Shown: positions 35,327-44,340, counted from the first letter of the stretch. The stretch: 64,000 bases of DNA from Legionella micdadei (GCF_000953635.1 NZ_LN614830.1:1479001-1543000), one strand, 5' to 3'. Program-made: numbers and translations. Notes: a model not told the origin generated them from the letters alone.

Positions 35327-36115
35327 ATGAGAAAACCGCGCCTGGGAGTTTATAAATTCACTTCATGCGATGGATGCCAGTTAGCTTTCCTCAATGCTGG
35401 AGAAGCGTTTCTCCTGTTATCGGAATTGGTTGAATTGACTCATTTCGCTGAGGCTGGTTATCTTAATTTTAAAGAAAAAATTGATATCGCTTTTGTTGAA
35501 GGAAGTATCTCAACACCCGAAGAGGTAGAGCGAATAAAAAAAATCCGTGAAAATGCAACCTTCTTAATCACCATTGGCGCTTGTGCAACTGCTGGAGGAA
35601 TACAGGCTTTGCGCAACGCGGTTAATTATCAAGAATGGATGGCAAGTATCTATGCTTCACCCAAAACAATTGAAACATTAAGCACTTCGACTGCGATTTC
35701 ACATCACGTGTACGTTGATTTCGAGTTATGGGGGTGTCCTGTTAATACTCATCAGGTGATGGATGCTGTGCGTTCCCTATTGTTTGGCGCAGTACCTCGG
35801 GTTAAGCGAGATGCGGTGTGCTTGGAGTGTAAGCGTAATGGAGAGGTGTGTGTACTGGTTGCTAAGAAAGAACCTTGTATGGGGCCTATCACTCAAACTG
35901 GCTGTGGCGCACTTTGTCCTCAACAGGGTCGGGCTTGTTATGCTTGTTATGGTCCATCAGAAAATGCCAATGCACGTTCATTAGGGGCATGGTTTGCAAA
36001 AAATGGAAGCTCCTACGATAAAATCGCGCGGCAATTTTTGCACATCAATAATCAGGCTGAGGTATTTAATCAAACGGGTAATTACTTTAAGGGAATCAAG
36101 ATTGTCAAAGAATAA
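35327..36115 (+). CDS. [NiFe] hydrogenase small (delta) subunit, group 3b-like
   Basis: A 262-residue iron-sulfur subunit of the NADH-quinone oxidoreductase 20-kDa superfamily. Proximal cluster ligands are visible in TSCDGCQ (residues 13-19), IGACATAGG and LWGCPVN. A C-terminal Cys-rich part (LECKRNGEVC, EPCMGP, TGCGALCPQQGRACYACYG) binds the further clusters. No twin-arginine signal is present, so the enzyme is cytoplasmic. Its 3' end overlaps the large subunit gene, whose start is a TTG inside the last codons. Confidence 0.93.
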   Translation: MRKPRLGVYKFTSCDGCQLAFLNAGEAFLLLSELVELTHFAEAGYLNFKEKIDIAFVEGSISTPEEVERIKKIRENATFLITIGACATAGGIQALRNAVNYQEWMASIYASPKTIETLSTSTAISHHVYVDFELWGCPVNTHQVMDAVRSLLFGAVPRVKRDAVCLECKRNGEVCVLVAKKEPCMGPITQTGCGALCPQQGRACYACYGPSENANARSLGAWFAKNGSSYDKIARQFLHINNQAEVFNQTGNYFKGIKIVKE

Positions 36116-37403
36116 AGAAAAAATCATTGAGGTGCCTATTCTTGCGCGTGTGGAAGGAGAGGGAGCACTTAAAATTGAAATTAAAAATAATAAAATTCAG
36201 GCTTTGCAACTCAAGATTTATGAGCCACCCCGTTTATTTGAGAAATTTTTAGAACAACGCGAGTACAGCGAGGTTTTGGATATCGTTGCCCGCATTTGTG
36301 GTATTTGCCCAGTCGCGTACCAGATGAGTGCTACTCAGGCAATTGAAAATTGTTTTGGCATGAAACCGAGTTCTTGGGTTCGTGAGATGAGGCGCTTATT
36401 TTATTGCGGTGAGTGGATTGAAAGTCATTGCTTACACATTCATCTTTTAGCGTTACCGGATCTTTTTGGTTTTAAGAGTGCTCCTGAGATGGCAAAAGTC
36501 TACCCTGATGAAGTGCGGCGAGGTTTGCGCCTGCAAGCATTGGGGAATGAAATCATGCGGGTGTTTGGGGGGCGCTCTGTGCATCCTGTGGGTGCACGAG
36601 TAGGGGGCTTTTATAAAGCACCAAATCTGGAGACTATGCAGCTGATCCTTAAAAAAATAAAGGGTTCATTTGCTGATTGCGAATCGCTTATTCGATGGCT
36701 TAGTACGCTGACTCTTGGCAAAAATAGCCCTGATTTTACTTGTGTTTCATTATGTCATCCAGAAGAGTACCCAATGAATGAAGGGCGCATTGTTTCTGAT
36801 CAAGGCCTTGATATTGCTATCGAGGAATTTGACGAATATTTTAAAGAGAATCAGACTCCTTATTCCACTGCTTTGCACTGCTTACTAAAAGGAAAGCCAT
36901 ATCTGGTCGGCCCTTTAGCACGACTAAACATTAATCATGCGAAGTTACCTGAACAAATTCAAACGTTGTTAAAGCATATCGGTATTCATTTTCCAAGCAA
37001 AAATATGCACCATAGCATTCTAGCTCGTGCAATCGAAGTTTATTTCTGCCTTTGGGAAGCCAGCCGTATTTTAGAAAATTACACTTTTCCTGATTCTCCC
37101 TATACAGAGGTTACTATAGCTTCAGGGACAGGGTATGGATGTACCGAGGCGCCTCGAGGCTTATTATGGCATTGCTTTGAAATCGATAAGAAAGGGTTAG
37201 TTAAATTTGCGCGGATTGTACCGCCAACTAGCCAAAATCAGGCTCGCATCGAAGAGGATTTGTGCCTCTCATTGCAGCAATTTGGTCTTGATAAGTCGAA
37301 CGAAGAACTTCGAAGTTATAGTGAAATGCTTATCCGAAATTATGATCCCTGCATCTCATGCTCTACCCATTTCTTGACTCTAGACGTGAGACGAAATGAC
37401 TGA
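36102..37403 (+). CDS. [NiFe] hydrogenase large (alpha) subunit, group 3b-like
   Basis: A 433-residue catalytic subunit. The four nickel ligands are in RICGICPVAY (N-terminal L1 motif) and DPCISCSTHF (C-terminal L2 motif). About 11 residues follow the L2 His and should be removed by the protease encoded next. The frame is open upstream to 35994, but no ATG start fits: homologues start near EVPILARVEGEG. TTG 36102 is seven bases after TAAGGGA (36088-36094) and overlaps the small subunit by 14 bases, so I use it. With the beta, gamma and delta subunits it forms a soluble, NAD(P)-linked enzyme. Confidence 0.92.
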   Translation: MSKNKEKIIEVPILARVEGEGALKIEIKNNKIQALQLKIYEPPRLFEKFLEQREYSEVLDIVARICGICPVAYQMSATQAIENCFGMKPSSWVREMRRLFYCGEWIESHCLHIHLLALPDLFGFKSAPEMAKVYPDEVRRGLRLQALGNEIMRVFGGRSVHPVGARVGGFYKAPNLETMQLILKKIKGSFADCESLIRWLSTLTLGKNSPDFTCVSLCHPEEYPMNEGRIVSDQGLDIAIEEFDEYFKENQTPYSTALHCLLKGKPYLVGPLARLNINHAKLPEQIQTLLKHIGIHFPSKNMHHSILARAIEVYFCLWEASRILENYTFPDSPYTEVTIASGTGYGCTEAPRGLLWHCFEIDKKGLVKFARIVPPTSQNQARIEEDLCLSLQQFGLDKSNEELRSYSEMLIRNYDPCISCSTHFLTLDVRRND

Positions 37404-37878
37404 ACTGCTCATCATAGGGCTTGGCTCACCGTTTGGAGATGACCGCTTAGGATGGGACGTTATTAAAATGTTGCAGGAACAAGAAGCGCTATGCGGTTAT
37501 CCTTCAGAACAGTTACAAATGACTTGTTGTGACAGGCCGGGTGCAAGTTTACTTGATCTGATGTCTAACGCGAAAACGGTCTTTTTAATCGATGCGGTTA
37601 AAACAGGGGCTAAGTTAGGCTCTTTACACTGTTTTAACCTGGAAGAAATTAAGGATCTAAGCGCTTTGCAATCCACCCATCATTTTGGACTTGCGCAAGC
37701 TTTGGAGTTAGGTAAAGCGCTTAATGCTTTACCGCAAAATGTCATCTTGTATGGTATAGAAATTAAGGATCTGAAATTCCAGTTTGGAATTTCAGGCCTC
37801 ATTAAGCAAGCTGTTCAAGATTTGGCAGAGAAAATAACCCAAAGAATACTTACCTATTTTAGTGGAATGGGTTATTGA
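37396..37878 (+). CDS. Hydrogenase maturation protease (M52/HyaD-HycI family)
   Basis: A 160-residue endopeptidase that trims the C-terminal tail of the nickel-loaded large subunit. The family motif IIGLGSPFGDDRLGWDV with the nickel-sensing Asp/Glu positions lies at residues 6-22, LIDAVKTG near residue 72, and the conserved His region THHFGL near 100. It overlaps the large subunit gene by 8 bases and closes the cluster. The cluster thus holds every known maturation factor, and no other hydrogenase is seen in the window. Confidence 0.92.
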   Translation: MTELLIIGLGSPFGDDRLGWDVIKMLQEQEALCGYPSEQLQMTCCDRPGASLLDLMSNAKTVFLIDAVKTGAKLGSLHCFNLEEIKDLSALQSTHHFGLAQALELGKALNALPQNVILYGIEIKDLKFQFGISGLIKQAVQDLAEKITQRILTYFSGMGY

Positions 37879-37940
37879 ATGTATCGATAAAAAGTATGCT
37901 CAAACTAAATTATTCTACCAGTGCTTTTAGTGTTGCTAGT

Positions 37941-39848
37941 TTAAATATCTCGCCACAATATTGCTGATATGGTTCCTTGATCTTGAAATACTCTCATTAT
38001 ATCCGTTATCGAGCTTAATGTGACGTTGTTCACCACAAGGTGGTAAATCAATCGTCTTCCGCTTTTGGTATCGATATAACCGGCCAATGCTTGGCCTTTT
38101 AATTGAATTCCCTGGGGCGTTCCTTGAGCATAGGTTCCCGATTTTGCATGAACTTTCCCACTTGCTCCAGAAAGACTGGGGCGAGTTTTAAATTCCGTAA
38201 CTGTAGCAAGTGAACCATCAACCCCCAGAACGGGAAGTGAGTCAAAAAATGCCGAAAAAAAAGGGGATTGAGCCATTATGGTTAGCCATTGTGTGACAAC
38301 ACGGTTGGTCGCAAATGTCTCTCCACCACCACTGCCGTCTATAAAATGAAATTGATCGCCCGGTATCTTGTGTTGATTAATCAAACTATTTCTTTCAGCG
38401 GTTAGGGCACTTGCCATGTTATTTACTCCTTTTGTCAGTCCAAATAGGACTAAACTGACATCGGCACCGATGTTATAACTAACCTTAAGAATAAATTTTG
38501 CGTACTCCGAAAAAGGTGGGGATACCAATTCGGCAATCAAAGTAGAAGAACCTGGAGGCATAGGAGGATTGTGCGCATTGATTGGCGCATCAATCTTAAT
38601 GCCGGCATTTTTTAGTGCCTCAATGAGAACGGTGCGTGCATAATTGGCTGGTTTTACTATTCTGAAAGTTTGGACAAGAGGGAAATGATGAGTAAAAGGT
38701 GGAATAAAGTGAATAGGAAGATTACCAGTTACCTGACCTTGGCAATGGGCATCCCCTATACAGGTAGGGAGTTGTGGGTCTAACTTATAAGTGGCTGCAG
38801 TATTTGAATTGGTTGTCTGAAGGCTAGAAGAGATTGTAAAAGCAGCTGAAACAGGGCGCCAGTTGACGGATGCCTGACGACCAATCTCCGTTGGCTTCAT
38901 GATGACATCGATAACGTCATCATTCACAAAAATGGGGGTTACATTAAATTCATTGCGGAATCGGAAGGGTTTAAAAAGCCCATCATCTATTACAATGTTA
39001 CCGGATATCCTTCTTATCCCATAGCCATAAATCTGTTTGGCTAAACCCTTATAGCCAGCGAGTGGGTCAGGGCTGGTGAGAATAGCGTTACCAAGAGAAT
39101 TTGCTTCATTATGATCAAAATTAGAAATGGCAATAGTACCATCAGGTAAAGTCCTTCCTCCCATAGTCAGATCGCCGGATGCAACCAATATTAGATTCCC
39201 TTTTAATACACCATTAGCATCAATTGTTCCTTGATAAGCAACACGGGTATGAAATCGATAATTAGCCCCGGCCTGGTTGAGCAAAGCTCCCACAGAAAAA
39301 AGTTTTCGTACCGAACCAATATAAAATGGATGTTGCGGCCTGAAATCGATTAAAGTAAGTCCTGTTTTTGAATCGATGACGCGAAGACCCCAAATAGAGT
39401 TTCGATAGACTGGTTTATTTAATATTGCATCAATCGCCTTATTTTTTGTGAATAAAAGAGCATCCCCATCAATGGGAACGGAGCAATCTTCAGGATTGCC
39501 CAGATGGTGACAAATTTTAGGGCCGCCTTGGATATTTTTTTTCATTAATGCGGCGTTTACTTGCAGTATAAGAATACAGCTTTCACCTGGCTGGAGATTG
39601 AATGAATGTTGGCAAGTTTTTTGTCCAGTAGTAACTTGCTTAATCCCTGTAGGAATGTCGATTAATTCGTAATTGATAAGCGGATGGGACGTGTTATTCA
39701 AAATAACATATTTTTTTTGCACAACTTGATTTTGAATAAGAATGCTAGGGGTTTTTTCCATAGCTTTGATTATCAATGACGGCGTGGCCTCTGCAAGAAG
39801 AACATGGAACAATAGAGTGAAGAAAAGGAAGCTTTGGCGAATATCCAT
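37941..39848 (-). CDS. dacB: D-Ala-D-Ala carboxypeptidase/endopeptidase (PBP4, S13) with N-terminal extension
   Basis: A 635-residue periplasmic penicillin-binding protein of the DacB type. A signal peptide (residues 1-21) is followed by about 110 residues (24-130) that look like a beta-sandwich domain with paired cysteines (QKTC, GESC, KICH, DCSV), not part of the classical enzyme. The catalytic domain begins near 140: SVRK (Ser179, Lys182), SYN in KVSYNIGAD and KSG in HAKSGTY. It cuts or trims peptidoglycan peptides. It stands alone and converges on the hydrogenase cluster; the next gene upstream is the RasGEF protein, 219 bp away. Confidence 0.9.
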   Translation of the reverse strand: MDIRQSFLFFTLLFHVLLAEATPSLIIKAMEKTPSILIQNQVVQKKYVILNNTSHPLINYELIDIPTGIKQVTTGQKTCQHSFNLQPGESCILILQVNAALMKKNIQGGPKICHHLGNPEDCSVPIDGDALLFTKNKAIDAILNKPVYRNSIWGLRVIDSKTGLTLIDFRPQHPFYIGSVRKLFSVGALLNQAGANYRFHTRVAYQGTIDANGVLKGNLILVASGDLTMGGRTLPDGTIAISNFDHNEANSLGNAILTSPDPLAGYKGLAKQIYGYGIRRISGNIVIDDGLFKPFRFRNEFNVTPIFVNDDVIDVIMKPTEIGRQASVNWRPVSAAFTISSSLQTTNSNTAATYKLDPQLPTCIGDAHCQGQVTGNLPIHFIPPFTHHFPLVQTFRIVKPANYARTVLIEALKNAGIKIDAPINAHNPPMPPGSSTLIAELVSPPFSEYAKFILKVSYNIGADVSLVLFGLTKGVNNMASALTAERNSLINQHKIPGDQFHFIDGSGGGETFATNRVVTQWLTIMAQSPFFSAFFDSLPVLGVDGSLATVTEFKTRPSLSGASGKVHAKSGTYAQGTPQGIQLKGQALAGYIDTKSGRRLIYHLVVNNVTLSSITDIMRVFQDQGTISAILWRDI

Positions 39849-40017
39849 AATTCAATATCCTTTAGGGAGCATCGATTGCAAAGGGAGATATTAAATTAAG
39901 ATTATCATTCTATAGATAGGGTAATAAAGGAATTATTCGTAATTTCCGAGTAAGTCATCCTGAAGTTCTCAATTACTCCTTATGTTGAATAATATAAAGT
40001 TTGTTCCACACTCAGGA

Positions 40018-40040
40018 TGGCGTGCTTGGATAGCACGCCA
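40018..40040 (-). terminator. GC-rich hairpin after the RasGEF gene
   Basis: TGGCGTGC and GCACGCCA pair perfectly around a 7-base loop. It lies 28 bp past the stop of the minus-strand RasGEF gene. No T run follows on the minus strand, so it may stop transcription weakly or protect the 3' end. Confidence 0.45.
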
Positions 40041-40067
40041 ATCTGATTATTCGCTAAGCCATGTTAG

Positions 40068-42065
40068 TTATGCACATGAAACCACAGTGGAGAGAGTAGG
40101 CGTTAAATCTTTATCCATACCCAAATCCTGTCGCAATGGTGCATAGAGCAAAGAGAAGCGACATCGTAAATGAGCACTAGGAAGTGGTTTTTCCAATTCC
40201 ACATGACCATTTTCCATTTGCACTTCGGAAGGATTGGCTAGTTGCTTAAATGCGGTTATTTCTTGATTGAAAGCCTCTAAATGCTTTAGAAAATTAGGGG
40301 AAAATTGACAGCTCTCTGACAATTTACTAATTTTTTCTACTTCGGCAATGATCTTACCGATTTGCTCAGCATCTGGATCTCGACTATATCTTGATACATT
40401 CGCAAACTCTACTTTGAGTTTATATAACCGGACATAGAGCTTACTTTCTAAATTTTGCATTTTGAGTTGTTTAAAATCGAGAGCCTCTATTTTGCTAATT
40501 AGACCATTAGCTCGATTTAATAGGCTGCTATTTTTCTCCTTGGTAGAGTATCCTTTTAATACCTCAACATGTGCTTCCATTTCACGACTAAGCTTTTCCA
40601 GTTCTTTGTTCTCTTTTTCCCAATCGATAACGTAGTTATTATCCATTTGGAAAGACTCTTGGTTCCTTTGCTTTAGAAAACCTGAAGGATCATTAACTAA
40701 ATATTGAGTAAGCGCTTGGATTAACTCTTCGAGCATTACCTGACGCATGCAAGGTTGATTATTGCCACTTGAGCTTTTGAACACTTTGCCAAATTTGATA
40801 GGTTTTGCTGCTTTTAGTTCATTGCCTGTTGGTTCTAGCTGTTTACTTAAATCATCAGCTATCGCTGGGTCATAAGGTGTGGCAGGATTTTTGAGCCTGT
40901 CTCTCAACAATCCGTCTAGGTGGGCGTCTGTATCTCCTGGTATAGAGAAATTGCCACGCTCAGATTGCAATTTAGTAAACGTGAGCATGATTTTCCTACC
41001 ACCTCCCGTACGCATAACCATTTCTTCGCGTTTCTCTTCTTTATTCTCTAGGTCTGTCACGGCTTTGTTACCGTCATGCACGAAGGTTACATCTCGCTGG
41101 AGCAGAGGCATAGCAGGAATGACTGCCTGTTGCGCATTAAATATTGGCCTCAACGAATTAGATACGAGTATTGCTGCACTCAATTTTTGGAAAGTGTCTT
41201 GAGTCTCCTCAGATAAACTATCAAACGTTCTCTTTAAACGCGAAACCTCATTGCGTGAGAGGCCTGTTAATATTGCATGGCATCCGGAGTAATCTTTAAG
41301 CTCTTCAAAAAGGTAATGGGCAACCCAAATCCAACGATCCAGAATGATTGCTCTTTCTTCTATAGAAGGCGCTGCCAAGACGAGGTTACTTACGTAATCG
41401 GCCAGATTATTGTATTGGGTTGTATTAGCGATGATAGTCGGTGATTTAGCATAGGCCCAAGGAGAAAATAATTCGGCTTTCCGAATAGTTAAGAATAGTT
41501 CTTGGTCGATCGTTGCGATAGTTTGTGCGTAGCGTCCAATAATTTGTTTGTTTAAATTTTCGACTTTGGCTGCAAAGAGAGGATTCATTCTTACTTTGCT
41601 TTTTACAGCAGGATTCATGAGAAAATCATTAAATGCTTGGAGGTCTAATTCGTTCGCTTTGAATTTGCTTATTAATTTTTTAAGCATTTGGACAGGATCA
41701 TTTCCGTCTTTGATTTCTTGTTTCTTAGCTGCAATTTGTTCAAAAAGGGGCTTGCAATCAGGGGAAGCATCTTTAAATCCTGCGGTAAACTTCAGATTAA
41801 ATTTTTCAAAAGTTTGCTTAACTTTTGTGGATTGCTTACTCGCATCCTTTAGTATTTTTTGTATTTTTGCCATTTCTTCGTACATGCGTTCAAGTGCGCG
41901 TTGGTCTTTCTTAACATGTTGCCGCAGGCTATCCAATTCGGTTAGATCAGAAATTTCGGGAAGACGGTTATTGATATAGGTTTTAAGGCTTTTGTATTTT
42001 TCCAGGTACTCTTCTTGATGTTTAGAAAGGGCGGAAATATATTCTCTCAATTGCGATTGCTTCAT
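40068..42065 (-). CDS. RasGEF-domain protein, candidate type IV effector
   Basis: A 665-residue protein with a eukaryotic CDC25-type Ras guanine-nucleotide exchange domain at about residues 175-420. Diagnostic segments: IDQELFLTIRKAELF (186-200), NNLADYVSN (219-227), ILDRWIWVAHYLFE (241-254), HAILTGLSRNEVSRLKRTF (263-281) and IPAMPLLQRDVTFVHDGN (316-333), which follow the order of animal RasGEFs. The N-terminal 170 residues and the C-terminal 200 residues are helical and likely coiled-coil. No signal peptide is present. Bacteria have no Ras network, so action in a host cell is expected; LegG2 of L. pneumophila is a known RasGEF effector of this kind. The level of similarity to LegG2 cannot be judged here. 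Confidence 0.88.
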   Translation of the reverse strand: MKQSQLREYISALSKHQEEYLEKYKSLKTYINNRLPEISDLTELDSLRQHVKKDQRALERMYEEMAKIQKILKDASKQSTKVKQTFEKFNLKFTAGFKDASPDCKPLFEQIAAKKQEIKDGNDPVQMLKKLISKFKANELDLQAFNDFLMNPAVKSKVRMNPLFAAKVENLNKQIIGRYAQTIATIDQELFLTIRKAELFSPWAYAKSPTIIANTTQYNNLADYVSNLVLAAPSIEERAIILDRWIWVAHYLFEELKDYSGCHAILTGLSRNEVSRLKRTFDSLSEETQDTFQKLSAAILVSNSLRPIFNAQQAVIPAMPLLQRDVTFVHDGNKAVTDLENKEEKREEMVMRTGGGRKIMLTFTKLQSERGNFSIPGDTDAHLDGLLRDRLKNPATPYDPAIADDLSKQLEPTGNELKAAKPIKFGKVFKSSSGNNQPCMRQVMLEELIQALTQYLVNDPSGFLKQRNQESFQMDNNYVIDWEKENKELEKLSREMEAHVEVLKGYSTKEKNSSLLNRANGLISKIEALDFKQLKMQNLESKLYVRLYKLKVEFANVSRYSRDPDAEQIGKIIAEVEKISKLSESCQFSPNFLKHLEAFNQEITAFKQLANPSEVQMENGHVELEKPLPSAHLRCRFSLLYAPLRQDLGMDKDLTPTLSTVVSCA

Positions 42066-42335
42066 CAGGTACCTCCAAGTTAGTTAAATCTTAAGCCATA
42101 ATAGTAAGATAACTAATGCAACTTGGCTAGATAGTTACCGTCTAAATAATTTTTTTTACATTTTTGCAAACTTTAATCATTATTTTCAAAAGGTTATAAA
42201 TTAACCACTTTATTTCTTTGTTTACCAATTTACATTTAATGTGAACTAGTTGTTGTTAATTGCTCAGTTATATTTCATGAGAGAAAAAAAGGAGGTTTTT
42301 TGCTTAGCACAGGGAAAAATAAAGGAGAGAAAATA

Positions 42336-42449
42336 ATGACATCCCATTCTTGGGTTTACTCCACTAAGAACTCATTGCTCGCGTATATTGATAATGTATT
42401 TTTTTCAAATCAAACAGTGAAGCTTATCTGTTTATCTGAAATAGTTTGA
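42336..42449 (+). CDS. Possible 37-residue peptide gene
   Basis: An ATG preceded by AAAGGAGAG at ideal spacing opens a 37-codon frame (starts MTSHSWVYSTKNSL). It lies in the 344-bp gap between the RasGEF and caspase-like genes, opposite to both, and its end overlaps the 3' end of the caspase-like gene by 40 bp. The strong ribosome binding site is the only support. It could be a short regulatory peptide or the decayed start of a lost gene. The rest of the gap is AT-rich and shows nothing clear. Confidence 0.25.
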   Translation: MTSHSWVYSTKNSLLAYIDNVFFSNQTVKLICLSEIV

Positions 42450-43108
42450 GTATTTGTTTCGCTGGAAGGGTTATTGGAGAACAAAGATTGCCTTATTATA
42501 CTTGCTCTTACTACTTGTCCTGTTTTTTCATTTCTAGCCCATTTATGCATTTCATGTTCACGGATAGAGGGCGAATATAATGAGTTATTTGGGTAATAAT
42601 CTATTTTAAATGTATTTAAATATCCATGGAAATGTTCAACGAATCGTTTAGCAATCGCGTATGCCTTGTTGTTAACATCACAAAACCATAATTTAATATT
42701 AAGATAGTCTGTGCTAAGTAATCCATCAGCGATCATTCGCTCAGCAATATCATCTATTGTGATTGCTTTTTTCCCACCGGATACTGCATATGCCCAATCG
42801 CAGAATGGGAGATGTTTCACTTCGTCGTAAGGCAAATCTTGATTCTCCAAAACAGAGGATTTTTTTCTGTCTGGATGGCAATCAATTCCGTGACCCATTA
42901 CATAAATTTTTGCATTTGGCGGTAATGTAGATAAATCACATTCATTGTGATAAAGAATGATTAAATCTTTTTTCTTGTATATGCTTTCGCTACGGTATTT
43001 GAATAGGTTTATATCTTTAATGACTGCTAATGAAAGTTCATTCTCATTAAATGGTACATATAAATATCCATTCACAGGAAGGGGGGCTGGAGAAAAGCCA
43101 TTACTCAT
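42410..43108 (-). CDS. Caspase-like (clan CD) cysteine protease candidate
   Basis: A 232-residue soluble protein with no signal peptide. A hydrophobic strand leading to MGHG (KIYVMGHG, His73) and a second strand leading to a Cys (IKLWFCDVN, Cys143) reproduce the His-Gly and Cys layout of clan CD peptidases such as caspases, gingipains and the C80 domain of large toxins. Spacing of about 70 residues is suitable. The helix after the Cys (NNKAYAIAKRFVEHF) also fits. The family is not recognised further. Near the RasGEF gene, it could be a secreted effector. The assignment is inference from two motifs. Confidence 0.75.
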   Translation of the reverse strand: MSNGFSPAPLPVNGYLYVPFNENELSLAVIKDINLFKYRSESIYKKKDLIILYHNECDLSTLPPNAKIYVMGHGIDCHPDRKKSSVLENQDLPYDEVKHLPFCDWAYAVSGGKKAITIDDIAERMIADGLLSTDYLNIKLWFCDVNNKAYAIAKRFVEHFHGYLNTFKIDYYPNNSLYSPSIREHEMHKWARNEKTGQVVRASIIRQSLFSNNPSSETNTQTISDKQISFTV

Positions 43109-43250
43109 AAGTAAAATGCATAAAAAATACTATTGGTTGGTATTATAAAATAGTAAGATTAAGATTTTATTAACAATAAAAATCTCTACTATAGAATGCT
43201 CAGTGTAGGACAAAAAATCAAAACTATTTTTGCACCTAAAGCCAACGTTC

Positions 43251-43337
43251 CTCGGTTTATCTTGTGTTGTTGTATAAATGCCTCACCCCGCACGAAGTGT
43301 GGGGCGGGTAGGTAAGGGGGAGCAGGTATAAACCGAG
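43251..43337. repeat. Nested inverted repeat in intergenic gap
   Basis: The outer arms CTCGGTTTAT (43251-43260) and ATAAACCGAG (43328-43337) are perfect inverted copies. Inside, CCCCGCAC and GTGTGGGG (43286-43304) form a second stem with a 3-base loop. The inner part is GC-rich within AT-rich DNA. It could be a small mobile repeat or a structured RNA. It is the only feature seen in the 476-bp gap 43109-43584. Confidence 0.55.
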
Positions 43338-43584
43338 AAAAAGTTGTTATATTTATCTGCTTTTTCAGGCAATAGGGGAGACAATTTAATGCTTTTTCTA
43401 TTTTGGCTCAAAATCAGGAGTGTCAAAATTCAAGCGACAAGTCCCTAATAGGAATATACACCTTTGATTTTGTCTGTTTGGTAAAACGCTTAATTATTGA
43501 ATTCGATGGCGATTACAATCTTGATAATCAAAAGTTACGATACACGGTTTGATTAAATGCAAGTGGATATGCAGTATCGCGAAA

Positions 43585-44340
43585 TTATTTTCTACATTCA
43601 AAAACAATATTTTCATCTGCTTTATCAGGTGATGCTTGCCGATCAAAGGCTTTCACTAAGCGCACTTGGCTAAAACCAACTTCTGTCAGCAGATTCAATA
43701 GGAAGTTAGGATCCTGATAAATACGAATTTTATACTCTTCGATTTCTGTTTGAATAACACTATTTCCATCAATCAATTCATACTTGCCAATTGAGTAACA
43801 AATTTCATCATCAAGCATGGCTAATTGGCTAAGTAATATGAAGCTTCCATCCTTTTTTTGCCACCTGGAGCCTCTCCAGGTACCTAATGTTTTAGGAACA
43901 GCGTTAAACGTTTCTGCTTCAAATACAAAAAGGCCTGAATCATTCAAATGTTCATAAATTGTTTTTAATGCCCTTTGGATATCAGTTTTTTCTGTGATAA
44001 GACCAAATGAACCACTAGGTATAAAAATCAATTGATATTGGTTAGATTGATTTAAATCCTCAATAAAACCATGCCAAACATTTGGTTTAAGATTTTTTAT
44101 GCTTGCTTTTGCATGAAGCCTTTCTAACATAGGATGACTTGCATCAAATCCATGAATATCAAAATTTTCTTCAGCCAAAGGCAATAGAAAGCGACCGGTT
44201 CCACACATAGGTTCTAAAATGGGACCTTTAGCTTCTGAAGCATAACTTCGATAGAATTGGTATGCCTCATGAGGCGCATGAGGTTTACTTAACTCATACA
44301 CTTCAGTACAAAGATTTTGATAGGTATCTAGTTTCTTCAT
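43585..44340 (-). CDS. Class I SAM-dependent methyltransferase
   Basis: A 251-residue Rossmann-fold methyltransferase. The SAM-binding motif I is visible as ILEPMCGTGRFLLPLAEE at about residues 41-58, with an acidic motif II in HGFDASHPML and a later FIPSGSFGLI strand. The frame extends to a TTG at 44361, but the ATG at 44340 lies just after AGGGAA and is preferred. It stands alone, upstream of a repeat-rich gap on the left and tRNA genes on the right. The substrate is unknown; the family includes enzymes acting on small molecules and on proteins. Confidence 0.85.
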   Translation of the reverse strand: MKKLDTYQNLCTEVYELSKPHAPHEAYQFYRSYASEAKGPILEPMCGTGRFLLPLAEENFDIHGFDASHPMLERLHAKASIKNLKPNVWHGFIEDLNQSNQYQLIFIPSGSFGLITEKTDIQRALKTIYEHLNDSGLFVFEAETFNAVPKTLGTWRGSRWQKKDGSFILLSQLAMLDDEICYSIGKYELIDGNSVIQTEIEEYKIRIYQDPNFLLNLLTEVGFSQVRLVKAFDRQASPDKADENIVFECRK

